Below the pieces are notes generated by a model, which was not told the DNA's origin, did no database searches, and was given only the letters and a program-made list of their open reading frames with translations. From contig ML976659.1 of the NCBI GenBank assembly GCA_010015655.1, forward strand, positions 969,360 through 1,033,359: DNA of 64,000 bases. Reading direction: 5' to 3'. Both the position numbers and the translations under genes were made by a program. This stretch comes from Bimuria novae-zelandiae CBS 107.79 (lineage: Eukaryota > Ascomycota > Dothideomycetes > Pleosporales > Didymosphaeriaceae). Shown here piece by piece: positions 33,907-46,100 of this stretch (its first letter is position 1; the number at the start of each line of letters is the position of its first letter).

Positions 33907-36322
33907 ATGGCCGACTACAAGCTGTCTGCTGTTCTGCGTGGTCACGAGTCCGACGTAAGGTTCTCCTTTAGTCAGTGGAATCAGTGATAATGACAGCTCT
34001 AGGTTCGCAGCGTCGCCTTTCCCCATCCCACCACAGTCGTGTCCGCGTCGCGGGACTTCAGCGTGCGGTTATGGAAGCTCCAGTCAGAGAAGCCGCCGAG
34101 CTACGATAGCACCATCAAGGTCCAGGGCAAGGAGTTCATCAACTCGCTGGCCATTGTGCCGCCCACTTCGCAGTATCCCGAGGGGCTCATCCTGTCGAGC
34201 GGCAAGGATCAGATCATCGACGTGCGGCCGCCCAGCAAAGGCCTTGACGACAATGCCGAGGCGCTGCTCATCGGCCATGGCTCCAACGTGTGCGCCCTCG
34301 ATGTCAGCCAGGACGGGATGTTCATCATCAGCGGCAGTTGGGACACCGATGCCCGCGTCTGGCAGCTCGGCAAGTGGGGCGAGTCTACCGTCCTTGAGGG
34401 TCACGAAGCGTCGGTGTGGGCCGTACTAGCCTACGATTCCTCTACTATCATAACAGGTATTTCAATCTCTGTCCCTGAATGCCAAATCTCTGGTGCTGTC
34501 TGACTAACTGTGTCAATTAGGTTGCGCCGACCAACAGGTTCGCATATTCCAACCCACGGGCAAGCTTGTCCGCTCGATAAAGACTGGCGATGTCGTCCGT
34601 GCTCTGTGCAAGCTGCCGCCAAACCACCCTTCGAGTGCGCAATTCGCCTCGGCGGGCAACGACGCCGTCGTCCGGCTGTGGACCTTGGATGGCCGCCAAG
34701 TGAGCGCACTACACGGCCACCAGAACTTCATATACTCTCTCGCCGTGTTACCGAATGGACAAATAGTTAGTGCGGGGGAAGATCGCACTGTGCGGATATG
34801 GGCGAACAACGAGTGCATACAGACCATCACGCATCCTGCTATTTCCGTATGGACTGTTGCTGTGTGCGCCGAAAATGGCGACATTGTAACAGGCGCAAGC
34901 GATCGGCTGGTCCGCATCTTCACTCGCGATCCCGAGCGGTACGCCGATGCTGCCGCTATCGAACAATTCAACGAAGACGTCAAATCGTCCGCCATACCTC
35001 AGCAGACGGTAGGCAACATCAACAAGGAGAAGTTGCCTGGCCCCGAGTTCCTCACGCAAAAGGCTGGGACGAAGGAAGGGCAGGTGCAGATGATCCTCGA
35101 AAGTAATGGCAACATCACCGCATATCAGTGGTCCATGGCTGCCAACAAATGGGTCAGCGTGGGAACCGTGGTCGATCAAGCCGGGAGTGACGGGCGCAAG
35201 ATCTCGTACAATAGCAAAGAGTATGACTACGTCTTCGATGTGGATATTGAAGAAGGAAAACCTCCGCTCAAACTGCCGTACAACGTTTCGCAGAATCCGT
35301 ACGAGGTGGCGCGGAAGTTCTGCGAAGACCACAAGCTACCTCTTACCTATCTGGACCAGGTTACAAATTTTATCGTACAAAACACTCAGGGCGCCACCTT
35401 GGGACAATCGAGTGCACAGGGTGCGGATCCATGGGGAACAGAATCGCGATATCGCCCAGGAGATGCGACCGCGTCACCGGCACCCTCACAACCCTCCGCA
35501 CCGAGGCCCAAAATATTACCACAGAAAGATTATCTCGACATTTTGACAGCCAATCACGCCCCGATCTTCAAGAAACTTCAAGAGTTCAACCAAGCTCTGG
35601 TCAATGATGGCAGCAAGGGTCTGTCATTGAACCCCTCTGACATTGAGCAACTAAGTGCGGCCGTTTCGTCAATGGCGAAGGGTAATGTCAAAAATGTCGA
35701 CACGGCTGCGATAGAACTTATCATCAAGGCAGCGACGGAGTGGCCCGAAGACAAGCGCTTGCCTGGGCTCGACTTGCTGCGACTCTTATTCGCTGCCGAA
35801 GAGCCAGTGGCCTACCTTACTACGGAGCAGAATATCCTGCAACGTCTTGCAGGTTCAGGTGCTTTTGCGCCGACTTCGCCACTAAACAACACCATGATGG
35901 CTGTCCGGTCACTGAGCAACTTGTTCAGGACCGACATAGGTCGCGCTATTGCAGGCCAAGAATTTGACCAAATCCACGGCTACGTTTCGACCTTCTTGAC
36001 GTCATCTAACCGAAACCTTATCATCGCCGTAACGACGCTTTACATCAACTACTCTGTCCTCTTGACAGAAGAGAACAACGCTGATCGAGTCTTGTCGCTG
36101 CTGGACGACCTCAATAAGATCCTCAATACCGCAAAGGACTCCGAGGCCATATATCGAGCTCTGGTGGCCACGGGGACGCTTCTTAGTCTGGGCGCCGACT
36201 TTTGCGAGGCCGGGAGGGAGATCTTGCAGCTTGGCTCCGCCATCTCGGTCGCGGAGAACCAAGCGAAGGAGCCGCGGGTGAAGAGTGTGGTTGCAGAGAT
36301 TCGGGAAAAGCTTCAGGGTTGA
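33907..36322 (+). CDS. DOA1: Doa1/Ufd3 (PLAA) ubiquitin-binding WD40 protein
   Basis: Cofactor of the Cdc48/p97 segregase that binds ubiquitin and supports ubiquitin recycling, ER- and mitochondria-linked degradation and ribophagy. Exons 33907-33954, 34003-34456, 34521-36322; 767 aa. The N-terminal WD40 propeller (about 1-300) shows repeats such as LRGHESDVRSVAF, LEGHEASVWAVL, LHGHQNFIYSLAVL and closing WD-like VRIW or VRLW. The PFU ubiquitin-binding domain lies at about 340-460 (GQVQMILESNGNITAYQW ... LPYNVSQNPYEVARKF). The C-terminal PUL armadillo-like domain that binds Cdc48 spans about 500-767. Domain order and length match fungal Doa1. No defects seen. Confidence 0.94.
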
Positions 36323-37337
36323 GATGTCTGAATGGTACCGAGATGATGGGAGTACGGGTGTGCATAGCACTGTATCATACAGAGGCATGTTTTGGCATAA
36401 AGGTAGCGGATATGGCATAGCTTAGTGTAGTACTTGTTAGCCAGCATATTCACCTCGGGCATGACTTTGCGGTCGCCATCACATTCATAATCTTCACGCT
36501 ACCTGAAAGCTCCACCGCTCTATGCGTGTAGGCGCGTCTGAATTATCAACGCTCGGGGCATTGATTTTATATGAGGTGGACCTCTATCACTCTAGCATAA
36601 TGCTACCCAGCATGCTCCCCATCGCTGGTGACACGGTTCACGCGCGAGTCGTAATGGCATACGTTTTGCGATTCATAGTCGTCGGCATGTCGGCGTTGTA
36701 GACGCCGATAACCACGCTCTGTGGAAATGAAGGGGTCATGCGGTTTCCGCAGCGAGATTCGGGCCCGTGGGCGTCTTTTCTGCAGGGCAGCGCGGTGATA
36801 TGCACTCGAGGAGGGTTCTCCGTGTGTGCTTCCCGCGGGAAGGTAAGATGAGATGGCATGACGCACGTGGCCAGAGCTTCTCAACGCGATCGCGCTGGAT
36901 GGGTTGGGCTCAGCGTGCATCGTGCTGGTTGAAAGTTCGCGTGTGGGTGCAGCAGTCTGCTTCAACCTGTCCTGATATCATTGTTTAGAACAGTTGCGAC
37001 GCACTTCTACATGCGATTCGATCTCCCCGTGAAGAAACGCAAAGAATTGATAGGAAAGGCGTGACATTAAAGTTGGTAGGACGATGATGGTGGCGTCGTG
37101 CTCTTGACGCCAGGACCTCCATGGAGAGCGGTCATGTTGACTACATTGATGCTTGGGGTTAGGCGGTGCGATGATACAATACTTTAAGAGCGAAACTCCA
37201 TCATTCTGATTACGCAGTTTACCGTTTGGTTCCTACGACGAATTACCTACGACGAACGATACTGTGGCCTCTCCAACACGCTCTCGAAATTTGAATTGGA
37301 CGAAAAACATAAAACAGCAGAAAACAATACGCGCAAA
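36323..37337. other. intergenic, no gene seen
   Basis: 1.0 kb between Doa1 and the DUF2237-like gene. No recognisable coding or RNA feature. Confidence 0.45.
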
Positions 37338-37864
37338 ATGTCAAACAAGCACGAGCAGGACAAGGTCGACGTGAAGCAGAAAAACGGTCCGCTCTCACTC
37401 TCCCTCTACCAGCATTGGCGACGACCCTGCTAACACATGCCCCAGTCCTCCAAAAACCCCTAACCCAACACTCGCACCCCTCCTCCTCCGTGCCCTCCCT
37501 CCCCTCCACTGTCCGCGCCGGCCTCTGCACCCCCGCCTCCCCCATCGCCGCCAACATGACCGCCCCCTTCCTCGACTTCTCCTCCGCCAATGGTCTCGAT
37601 CTGCGCAGCGCGGGCGTAAAAGAGGGCTCGCGGTACTGCATCGACGCGGGGAGCTGGAAGAAGGCGGTCGAAAGTGGGGTGGATGCACCAATGGTGAAGC
37701 TGGAAGTTACGCATGAGGAGGCGCTGAAGAGTGTGGATATGGAGGTTTTGAGGAAGTGGGGGGCGAAGCAGGATATTGATGGGGGCGGTGTGTGGCCGAA
37801 GGAAGTGGCGGAGAGGTGGGCGAGGGAGAGTGGGGATATTGGGGGGAGGGAGCCGAAAGCTTAA
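37338..37864 (+). CDS. DUF2237-like small protein, 5' end unresolved
   Basis: The frame from about 37415 to the stop at 37862-37864 encodes the C-terminal signature of the DUF2237 family: FLDFSSANGLDLRSAG, SRYCIDAGSWKKAVESG, APMVKLEVTHEEALKSVDMEVLRKWGA. The function of the family is unknown. No ATG starts this frame. The nearest upstream ATG (37338, MSNKHEQDKVD) is in another frame and would need an intron whose boundaries I could not fix. The N-terminal Cys-rich part of the family (TGFyRdGyC-like) is weak here, replaced by a Pro/Ser/Leu-rich run, so the gene may be diverged or misjoined. The last 30 codons are rich in G and A (Glu/Gly/Trp). Confidence 0.55.
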
Positions 37865-38503
37865 GTGGGTATGGATAAGATCAATTCAAGGACAGTTCTT
37901 ACATGCAACTGGTCAAGCTGGTCATCAAATTAGACGACTGATTTGGACTTCCACAGTTCTTTTCGGCATTGTGAAATGGAAGATTCAAGATCTCGTTGCT
38001 GCTGTCGATGGACGCATCGCGAGTGTCTTGAATCCATGGTGTGACACAGTTCGAGATCACGGTGTCGCTCGTGGCTCAGAGAGTGGAGACGTGGGGCCTG
38101 TACATCAATCTACCGAGTCCTTGGTGGGGACCCTGCACCAGCGAAAAGGATATATGGCGACTTCGATTAACCTAATATCTCTTGTAGATGAGTTACGGTG
38201 AACACGTCGTGTAACGTAGCTACATTCAGCCGGTTGGCTGCGATGTCACAAGGTGAACGGCTAGTTTCCAGCAGTTGGTACGAGATTGGTACGATGAGAA
38301 ACAAGAACCCAACTCGGTTGACGCATACTGAAGGAGGATAAGGCTCGGAACGAGATATATACGTAAGTCCCTGGCTTGTATGTATCGCATGTCCCCGACT
38401 GACTTCGTCGTACGGCGGCAGTGCAGTCGTAGTATCGTCTATTAGATTGTTACTGGTAGATTATTCCCATACTTTTTGCTGGACTACAAGTCGAATTTTG
38501 AAG
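37865..38503. other. intergenic, no gene seen
   Basis: 639 bp upstream of the DUF1996 gene. A TATA-like GATATATACG lies at about 38354-38363, some 140 bp before its ATG. Confidence 0.45.
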
Positions 38504-39799
38504 ATGCATTTGTTTTCGAAACTGGCGTTCATCGCGCCTGCGAGCGCCATGCTGCGATTCTCGTGTTCGACGTTAGTCACAGATCGCATTGATCCGTATG
38601 TAAATACTCCGATACACCAAATCCATTTGTAGAGGTAGTTGAATCATCACGCGACGTTTCGAGAAAGGCGTGGTGGAATTGGCTGTTTTGAGCATAAAGC
38701 TGACAGCCCTAGTCTTGTGAATCCAGGCGAAGCTCCTAGCCCTCATCTTCATTAATTGGTAGGAGGCAATGCGCTCAACACGACCATGGATCCGGACAAT
38801 GAACTACCCGATATCGCGACGTGTACGTCATGTCAGTTCACTGAGGATTTCAGGTAAGGACGAAGACTATCCTTGCGTCTCTGGAAACGGTGCTAAAGGA
38901 ACGATGCAGCAATTACTGGACCGCAGTGATGTTCTTCAAAGCCCGCAACGGGACGTATAAGCGTGTGCCTACCTTTGCGAACGAGTACCTTGAACCAGCA
39001 AATGGCGGGATCACCATGTACTACATCGCTCCGTATGATGGCAAACCAAAAGTTAAGGCGTTCCAAAAGGCTAGTAATCGTGATGACTGCTCAGTACTCT
39101 AACATGCTGATTCATGTAGGGCTTCCGCATGATTTTGGGCGATCCAGGCAGGCGCACCGATATTCAAGACCACGACGCCCGCGGCCTCAGTTTCCGTTGC
39201 TGGGGCGAGAACTTTACGAACTCGATTGGTGCTCCAGGTACGAACCAAGACACCCGCGACTTCCCCAAGCAGCCTTTCAAAGGCGGCATCCGTGCGAACC
39301 ACTTCTTTCCAACGTGACTCCGTCCGTACGGTCTAGACTCTTCACGACTCTAACAGAGCATCGCAGGTGCTGGGACGGAGTAAATCTAGACTCGCCCGAC
39401 CACAAATCACACGTCGCATACCCAGAAAGTGGCTCCTTCGAAAGCGGCGGTCCGTGTCCAGCCTCCCACCCAGTTAAGATCCCGCAGATCTTATACGAAG
39501 TTGCGTGGGACACACGCCAATTCAACGATCCAAACGAGTGGCCAGAGGACGGTTCCCAACCTTTTGTCTTTTCAATGGGTGACGGTACCGGATATGGAAC
39601 CCATGGAGATTATGTGTTTGGCTGGAAAGGAGATGCGCTACAGCGGGCAATGGACCAGAACTGTCAGGTGAATTGTCCGACTCTGAAAATGCAGTCGACG
39701 CAGTCGGCGAATAAGTGTACGGTGAAAAGGAAGGTCGAGGATGATATTGATGGGTGGTTGACTGAGCTTCCGGGAGGTATGCATGTGACTTATTCCTGA
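38504..39799 (+). pseudogene. secreted DUF1996-domain protein with one premature stop
   Basis: Exons 38504-38595, 38713-38853, 38910-39069, 39120-39313, 39367-39799 join into one frame of 340 codons including both stops. Signal peptide MHLFSKLAFIAPASA. The DUF1996 domain is clear: LVNPGEAPSPHLH, NALNTTMDPDNELPD, CTSCQFTEDF, NYWTAVMFFKARNGTYKRVP, GGITMYYI, GFRMILGDP, CWDGVNLDSPDHKSHVAYP, GTHGDYVFGWKGDALQ. At 38753-38755 a TAA stands between SPHLH and LVGGN, where the family has a glutamine (CAA). It is the only break: every other exon and phase is sound, so the nonsense change looks recent. It would truncate the product to about 44 residues. Intron 3 needs a GC donor (39070-39071). DUF1996 proteins are often secreted with WSC domains; role unknown. 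Confidence 0.82.
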
Positions 39800-40544
39800 T
39801 TGTTTTGATGTCTGGTAGACATATCAGGTAAAGGAGAGTAAGGCGAGTGGTCAGCTGACCGACGTTTGGAATATTTCATCAGCCGTCTAACCTCACACTT
39901 TGCCACTGTCACATAATCGACATGATATTCGTGAAAGACGGTGCATTTTCTGCAACTTGGAGAAAATGTGCCAATGGATATGTCTTCCTCCAGTGCTTAT
40001 CAACAATGAATCGAATCACTTATCGACTGACATCACCAAGGTGCCACCACTTCATGGCCCTCACATCTGCAATTCTATCAGGTCATAGTTCTTGCTTTCA
40101 ATATGCACGAAGATGGTCTTCCACCATGGTACATAGGCTGACACGCTGTCAAGGCATATAGAGCCAGTAATTTGTAGCCTCGGGATGGCGGGATTATAGA
40201 GACTGAGTATCATGAGTGATGGAATTGACATATAATTTGTGTCTGCACCGATTACCATATCTCGTGGACTAAGGTTGGGCAAGATATTAATATCGTGTGG
40301 CAGGACGCTAAAAGATTAGTCCAGAACACATAGAATCAAATAACTAGAAATAGCATTGCTTCAAAGGGTGAACCAAAATGGAGATGTAGTATTGAAGATG
40401 TGATGAGATATGTCTCTTGTGAAAAAGGAAAAGGAAAAGAAGAGGAGAAAGAAAGTTCGAAGGAGAAAAGACACACGCCGTGCGCAGGCAACAACTTTCC
40501 ATAAACGCCTTGACTCGCCGACAATATTCTCGTCATCCTGTATC
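39800..40544. other. intergenic, no gene seen
   Basis: 745 bp separating the convergent 3' ends of the DUF1996 gene and the decayed secreted-protein gene. A purine-rich tract lies at about 40421-40470 (AAAAGGAAAAGGAAAAG type). No coding feature. Confidence 0.45.
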
Positions 40545-42505
40545 ATATCACCAGGTACTTCATATTCAGCTTCATCTCTTCTTGGGAAAGCTTTGAATCC
40601 CGTGTCTTAACCACCTTTTGGTAGGCCTTGAGTTGGGCGATATTGGCCTTGACTTCCTGAGTCAGTTTCCCGAAAAGGGACATGTCGGTCTGGTCAATAT
40701 TTCGCCTCATCAGGCCAACCTTCTTTTTTACCTTATATAAATGACTGTCAGAAGTCTCGCTTGCATCCTTCGCTTGCTCGTACTCCAACTCTTCCTTTTG
40801 TCTTTCATCTTCTGTTTATCGCCCTTGTGGAGGACCACGACCTGTCGTAACAAGCTGTCCAACTTGTCGTTCTTTTCTTTATGATCTTTTTTAGCCATTC
40901 TCAAGTCCCTTAGTAAGTGCCCCAGCCTCTTATTGTACTCGTTTCCCTTTTTACTGCGTGCATCTTGAAGCTCACTCTTTCGGGCAAGGTTCGTTTCCAC
41001 GCCTTCCGTCTTGAACCTTGCGACATATTTCTGCAACCTTTGCAGCTCGTTTTTGTAAAGTGGAAGGGCGTTTTTGATCCGATTGTTGAGACAGTCCACG
41101 CCCTTGCGCTCGAATCGTGCCAATAGCTTCTGCATGTGCTCTTGCCACAAGGCGCCAAGATCAACAACCTTCCCATGTTCATCTTGTGGCATTCCCTTCT
41201 CGTCCCGCACGATCGATTGTATGTTTTTGTTGCTGAATTCGGTCTTGACGTTCTGGATCTCGTTTTCCATGCGGTTATTTACGGCTTCCATGTATTCATA
41301 CACGGCTAGGACGACCCTCATGGTTCTCAAATGCTCGTTCGGCGGTATGGATCCATTCGACGCATCTATAGCGATATCCCTGATTCTCTGTGCGTCCGCG
41401 GGTGGGTAGTTCGTACGGAGTTTCTGCTTGACTGAGTTGATACCCTATTCGCAAAGGACGAAATCCTCAGTATTTTGCTTTGAATCTAGTGCCTCGACAA
41501 CGGTGTCCATGATCGATCGGTTCGGTGGGTCCGGGAGTTGTTGACCAATTGGCTTGCTTGTTCGATCCAGTACACTATGCGGGTACCCTTTTTTGAATTG
41601 TTTTTTGAAGAAATCTGTACCGACAGTTTTGCTAAGCTTGATGGGATTTTTGTCTTGACGACTGTTGGGAGTTTTCGTTACGGTTTCAATGAACCGCGCG
41701 ATGCTTTGAAGCTATATTTATCCGAAGTCATGTTAGCTACCGCGCGATGAGAAGACGAGGGGAAATGAGGCGTGATGGTGTGTTGTGCGATCGCCATACA
41801 AGAGATCCGGGTATTCACATACCTCGATAATGTGCTCTGTCGCGTATTTAGAAACCTTTCCGTTTCTCCTTTGCTTTGAAGTGAATATCATTACATATTT
41901 GTTTTTGAGATCATCAGTGGAGTATTCAGCATATGCTTTGGGCAAGTTTAGCCCATAGGTGCTGAATAGCTGTTCACTCGTATAGTATGGCTTGGAACAT
42001 ATCTTGAGGAATTCGTTAGGGGAAACCTCTATCTTATAGACTCGGGACTCTCCTGGTTGTGATCTAAAAGGTGCGCGCTTGGAAAGTGCAGTAGTGCTGT
42101 CTTCGCGCTTAGAAAATAGGTTTGGATCATTGTCGATATCGTCGTACTCAGTTAGGTATCCGAATCCAGGGATGTCGCAGACGTCGTAAGCCTTTGTAGG
42201 ACGTTTAGGCCTGGTATATGGTAGAGGTTTCACTGTGGTTGTGGCTGTCGCTGTCGCACTGTGGGGTTTGGAAAGTGTTTTCGATTTCGCCGGGTGATGT
42301 AGTTTCGTGGGAGTCTTGTGAGTGGGCGTCTTGGTGGGACGTTTCTTAGCAGGGCGTTTGGCTGGCCGTCCAGTAGCCTTCTTCCGCGCTGGCCGTTTGG
42401 AAGCCTTCTTTCGCGCTGGCCTGACACCCCTACCTGGAACGTGGCTCCATAGTTCGGCTTCAGTCCATGATGCTACAGACGTTTCGACAGGCCGGTCTAG
42501 TTCAC
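40545..42505 (-). pseudogene. secreted-protein gene with EHIIELQ-type domain, decayed
   Basis: Two exon blocks are supported, about 42505-41823 and 41711-40545, joined by a GTATGT..ATAG intron inside the motif ATEHIIE/LQSIARFIE. This motif and the following MDTVVEALDS and LRTMRVVLAVYEYM segments resemble the C-terminal domain of some fungal class V chitinase-like (killer-type) secreted proteins. Upstream are a Lys/Arg/Pro-rich linker made of short repeats (ARKKASKRPARKKATGRPAK) and two Lys-Arg sites (FSKRED, LSKRAP) that a Kex2-type protease could cut. The C-terminal third is a long coiled coil. Two breaks are seen: an in-frame TAG at 41445-41447, and a 1-nt frameshift near 40795-40800 in a short A run that splits the coiled coil. 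The 5' end was not found; no signal peptide or GH18 domain is visible. An assembly error could explain the frameshift but not both breaks. Confidence 0.6.
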
Positions 42506-43171
42506 TCTCACTTGTTACGGATTAGATGGCGCTGGACATCAACGAAGCTGAGGAGAAGTACCTGGATAAAGGAAGAGCTTGTGTCTGTAGAAAAAAAATA
42601 TATGCCAACGAAAAAAGACAGATAGTGACTAAGATAGAGCTGTATGCTGTCGAGTGATAGCGGGAGCAAGCAAGTAGTATGCAATATACACAGATGAGAT
42701 GAGCGAGCGTGGATAACTCGCACTGAGAGATGTACCTTGGTTAAGAAGGTCGCTTGTTAACGAATGGTATTGATGGAGTTTTGTTGTTAGAGCTGGGAAC
42801 CCCCAGTGTCTTTATATCTACCCTTGAACTGTTAAATCGATTTTGAAACCATCTCAGTTCTACTATGTCCGACTGTGTGGCTTGCTCGCACCCCAAGTCG
42901 GACAATATCAGTCGCTCTACGCCTTGTGGTAAGTTACCGACGAGATGGTATCTTCGGGTGAGCCTGTTTGACCGGACTGGTAAGTGAGACAACAACTGAA
43001 AGGGAATAGTAGAAACGGCCGACACAATAGTTCACTTCCAGTCAAAACACTTCGCGAGCGAACATATATCTCGTTAGAGTACAGAAAATCCGAAAAGGCC
43101 AAGATCCAAGGCCTTTAAGCGCTGTTTGACTGGGTACAGCAAGGTGGCATTCGTTCCCAGAAAACGACCTT
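42506..43171. other. border segment, possible minus-strand gene fragment
   Basis: Between the decayed gene and the poly-C border. A minus-strand frame at 42741-43025 includes LVGNLPQGVERLILSDLGCE, loosely leucine-rich-repeat-like, but no start, splice pattern or family could be fixed. Not called as a gene. Confidence 0.3.
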
Positions 43172-43190
43172 CCCCCCCCCCCCCCCCCCC
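43172..43190 (+). repeat. poly-C run at the compartment border
   Basis: Nineteen consecutive C. Left of it the sequence is GC-balanced with genes; right of it the sequence becomes strongly AT-rich with TA-dense RIP-like composition for more than 11 kb. A run this long may also be a sequencing or assembly join. Confidence 0.8.
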
Positions 43191-46100
43191 ACGTATTAAT
43201 ACGCGGTCTAACATCACTACATCTTAAATAGCTATAGTAGCCATGCTACACCTGAGTTTAACAAGTACTATATAGAACATAGGATAGTCACCCTTTGTAT
43301 GCCTGCGCATACTTTACACCTCTTATAGCCTCTAGATATAGGCTACTTCTCTCCTCTTAAGGTCGCGTACAGGCAGCAAGTGCAGGAGCTCGCATAATAG
43401 GCTATCTTTTATATTAATAAGGTAGACTTCCTAGAGATCTACCTATACATTAGAGACATAGTACTTTTTAAGTAATAGAACTAGTTCTTACCTGTTTAGA
43501 TTACATCTTATTATTATTTATAGTAGTTAAGATACTTTTTTACTTAGGGTTAAAGCTAATGCTAGAGGCGTATAGATAGTAAAAATACTATATACTACTA
43601 CTCAGCTAGAATAGTAAGCTTAACTTATTACGAACTTTTTTTATGATTAAATTTAGAGTTTTACTAGTTAAGCTATTTTATAAGTTGTTAAAAGTTATAA
43701 GTATATAATAAATTTAGTTACTATACTTATTGTAGAGATTATAAAGCTTTAATACGCTAATTAGCGTTGCTAGCGTTGCTAGTAATAGTAATACTAGTAT
43801 ATTACTTATAAAAGTGCTTTATAGGCTTAGGAAGATTAATTACTTGCTATAGAGGCTAAAAGGATAGTCTAGTAGGTAGGACAGGAGGAGCGAGCAGGGC
43901 GATAATAAGCACTACTAACGTATAATAACTACTATAAATAAGGCTATAAATGGACTTAGTATAATTAAAAATTATAGCTATTATATAAATCTATCTATAG
44001 CTTATTTAACAATTATGTTATTAAGCTATCATATAGAAGATCGCGTTGATTTTAGTGGGACTAGCCACTAAGTGTTCAGACACGTTAGTTAGTATTAAAT
44101 TAATAAGCTTTTACTAGACTAATACGCATCCTTTTACCTACTTTTACCTTAGCTAATACTAATAAGTATTAATATAACGGAACAGTGTAAATAGCTTATC
44201 CTTATTCTTAGTAATAATATCTACTATCTATAGGTTATCGTAGGAAATAGTTAGCGTAATTTCTAAGTTAAATTTAATATACTTAAATAGTTAATTCTAC
44301 GCTTAAAGCTCGCTAGTAACTATTAATAAATCTAAAAGCTTTACTTTATTAGTTAGCTTTATAACTAAGCGCTATAATATTACTTTTTAATTGATTAGCA
44401 TGCTATAGAGTAGGCTAGCAAATAGGTTAAGGGTTACTAAGCTTAGGTTAGAGTTAGGTTAGGATCTCATAGATATTAGGTTAGGGTTAGGTTAAGGTTA
44501 TACGAACTATATTAGGTTAGGCTTAACGTTTAGTATATAGAGGATTTCTTAGGATCGTTAATAATTTAATTATAATAGTTATTTATTATAGTAATAAGTC
44601 CTAATAACGCTTAAGTCTCTAATGCTTAAATAGAGAAAGTTATACTTCCTTCTCCTATATTAATACTAAAATATTAGGTTATGGTTAGGTTAGGGTCTTA
44701 TGTAATATAAACTAACCCCAATCCAACCCTGACCCATTTATCAGCCTACTATAGAGTATAAAAAGATATTTTTATAATCTTTATTAAGTCTCTAAGGTAT
44801 TTATAAAAGCTAAGTCTAATACTTTATAAAATAATAACTCTCTATTAGCTAGTTCTGTATCCCCGAGCTTTAACTTAAGTAAATAGTTTAACTAATAGTA
44901 GACTTATTATTTATATAGTTTTCATAAGCTCCTATAGCGAGTCTCTTTGTACGAATTAGGTACTTCTATATATAGTATACTACACTAATATATTTCTAGC
45001 CTAGATTTTATAGGTAATGAGATAGCTCTAAGTAAGCTTATATAACGTTTAGTTTTGTATATGTCACTATATAGACTAGTAATTTAATAAGTTCTTAATA
45101 AAGCTTTATGCGTTAATTGTCTGGCTCCTCTATACTTAGGCCTGAATATTTCTCTACTAGCGGTACTACTAGATATTTTGTGCTAATAATATTAAACTTT
45201 TTTACTACCTTAATAACAAAGCTATCTTAATGTAACTAGGTTTACTTCTATTTATAGTTTTAAATAACGCATATACCTAAAACTATTTAGCTCTCTTAGA
45301 TATTATACGTTATATATTACTCTTAATTACTTATTAAATAAATAGTAGGCCTCCTTATTACTACGAGATATAGCTAATACTATATCGTTAATAATAAAAA
45401 AGATAATAAGCTAGTTACTAATATATAGATAGAGTATTCTAGACACATGTCTTAATCTTATCTTCTTAAGTATTATAGTAAAATACTTGTACTATATTTA
45501 TAGCGCATTATAAAGTCTATATAAAGCTTACTTAAGCTTTAGTAGTTTTTAAGTTTTTTCTCGTATCCTTTTAAATAGCGTATATAAGTAAGTTAGTTAA
45601 GCTTCGTCCTAAGAAAGGCATTAAGTATATTATACTAGTATAAACCTAGATTAAATACTACTACTAGTATAATAAGATATTAAAAGATCTTTATAGCTAG
45701 CGTAGCTATAGGTTTTCTCGGATAACGAATTAAGTTTTAAACTTATAGAGGTATCTATCTTTATTAAACTAATATATAAATACTTATAGAACTAGTAGTA
45801 GCACTTTAGTCTTTACTTACTTAGTAGCCTCTAGTGCTCTTCTAAAGCATTTATAATTAATAATACTATTGATTTCTACTTATCTTGCCTTCTTAAACTT
45901 AGCACTAAGTAAGTAATAATCTAAATTCTTTTACTTTCTAGCTGTAGTAGTAGCTAATGGCGGTGTAGTTAAGTCTTGAGCGCTTTACTAAGTAGCTTTA
46001 CTAGTACTCTAGGATTAATATAGGCCGTAAATATTACCAGATATATACTAAACCTTCTTGGCTTTTAACTTTACTTATCCTCTATTACGTTTTTTTATCA

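Noticed and set aside
34748..35332. 194-codon minus-strand frame within Doa1
   Set aside because: Antisense shadow of the WD40/PFU coding sequence.
42741..43025. Minus-strand frame with LPQGVERLILSDL as an F-box/LRR gene
   Set aside because: Only one leucine-rich phrase, no F-box, no start and no continuing exons.
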